DNA of 54,009 nucleotides, from positions 1 to 54,009 of the forward strand of contig NZ_CALMFY010000244.1 of assembly GCF_937863485.1 (NCBI RefSeq), read 5' to 3'. Both the position numbers and the translations under genes were made by a program. This stretch comes from an uncultured Nostoc sp. Its GTDB lineage: Bacteria; Cyanobacteriota; Cyanobacteriia; Cyanobacteriales; Nostocaceae. The notes under the pieces are model-generated. The model was not told where the DNA came from and did not search any database. It worked only from the letters and a program-made list of their open reading frames with translations. Positions 54,001 through 54,009 of this stretch are shown here, piece by piece (position 1 is the stretch's first letter; every line of letters starts with the position of its first letter).

Positions 54001-54009
54001 GAGGATGAA

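Overview
The window reads as chromosomal DNA of a heterocyst-forming cyanobacterium close to Nostoc/Anabaena. The evidence is the many HIP1 octamers (GCGATCGC), a moderate-to-low G+C content, dispersed short repeats typical of Nostoc (heptamer arrays, REP-like palindromes), and cyanobacterium-specific genes: petM, ycf39, an NblR-like regulator, ComFB, the zeta-carotene desaturase crtQ, an Npun_F0494-family protein and a sigG/anti-sigma pair. I saw no rRNA, tRNA, CRISPR array or intact transposase.

Layout. 1-1576: repeats and a 3'-truncated devB-like membrane-fusion gene. 2256-7111: a cell-envelope neighbourhood (M23 peptidase, ComFB-type putative c-di-GMP receptor, L,D-transpeptidase, small secreted peptide, ECF sigma factor and membrane anti-sigma factor). 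The sigma gene is preceded by an ECF-type promoter of its own class. 7125-13806: gamma-glutamylcyclotransferase, leuS behind a 13-bp tandem palindromic repeat, a membrane protein, a gene-poor stretch and a class V aminotransferase. 14419-20531: DUF2949, DUF192 lipoprotein, NblR-like regulator, NAD kinase, Ycf39, the tiny cytochrome b6f gene petM and pdxA.

20563-25390 is the accessory, decaying part of the window. It holds a small gene with an internal TGA, a rolling-circle plasmid Rep gene interrupted by TGA where Trp is expected and cut short by an overlapping gene, an orphan OmpR-type regulator, a remnant of a NACHT/STAND-like C-terminus, and a rhodanese-like gene. The last lacks the catalytic Cys and carries an 11-residue-repeat tail that continues in frame through two stop codons. 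25677-38969 returns to housekeeping and envelope genes (RNase D-like exonuclease, Uma2, CPBP protease, TM2 protein, copper-type P-ATPase, FHA, epimerase, TPR, IscA/SufA-type protein, a large conserved protein).

38970-40861 is an AT-rich gene desert before an RHH protein. 41314-43307: crtQ and an SRPBCC protein. 43461-47162: a pair of unknown small genes, an orphan HicB-like protein, a ferredoxin, cobQ and Npun_F0494. 47357-53147: PrxQ, a secreted protein, a DrrAB-like ABC exporter, a PEP-CTERM choice-of-anchor protein and an Orn/Lys/Arg-type decarboxylase. The end holds a DUF6883/DUF4926 pair whose first gene has an apparent one-base deletion at its natural start.

A theme across the window is repeat DNA entering coding sequence in frame: two sites in the P-type ATPase and one in the decarboxylase. 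No single well-bounded new system could be proven. The best leads are the rhodanese/11-mer-repeat protein with its read-through tail, the TGA-interrupted Rep, the leuS repeat, and the sigG promoter with its leader ORF.
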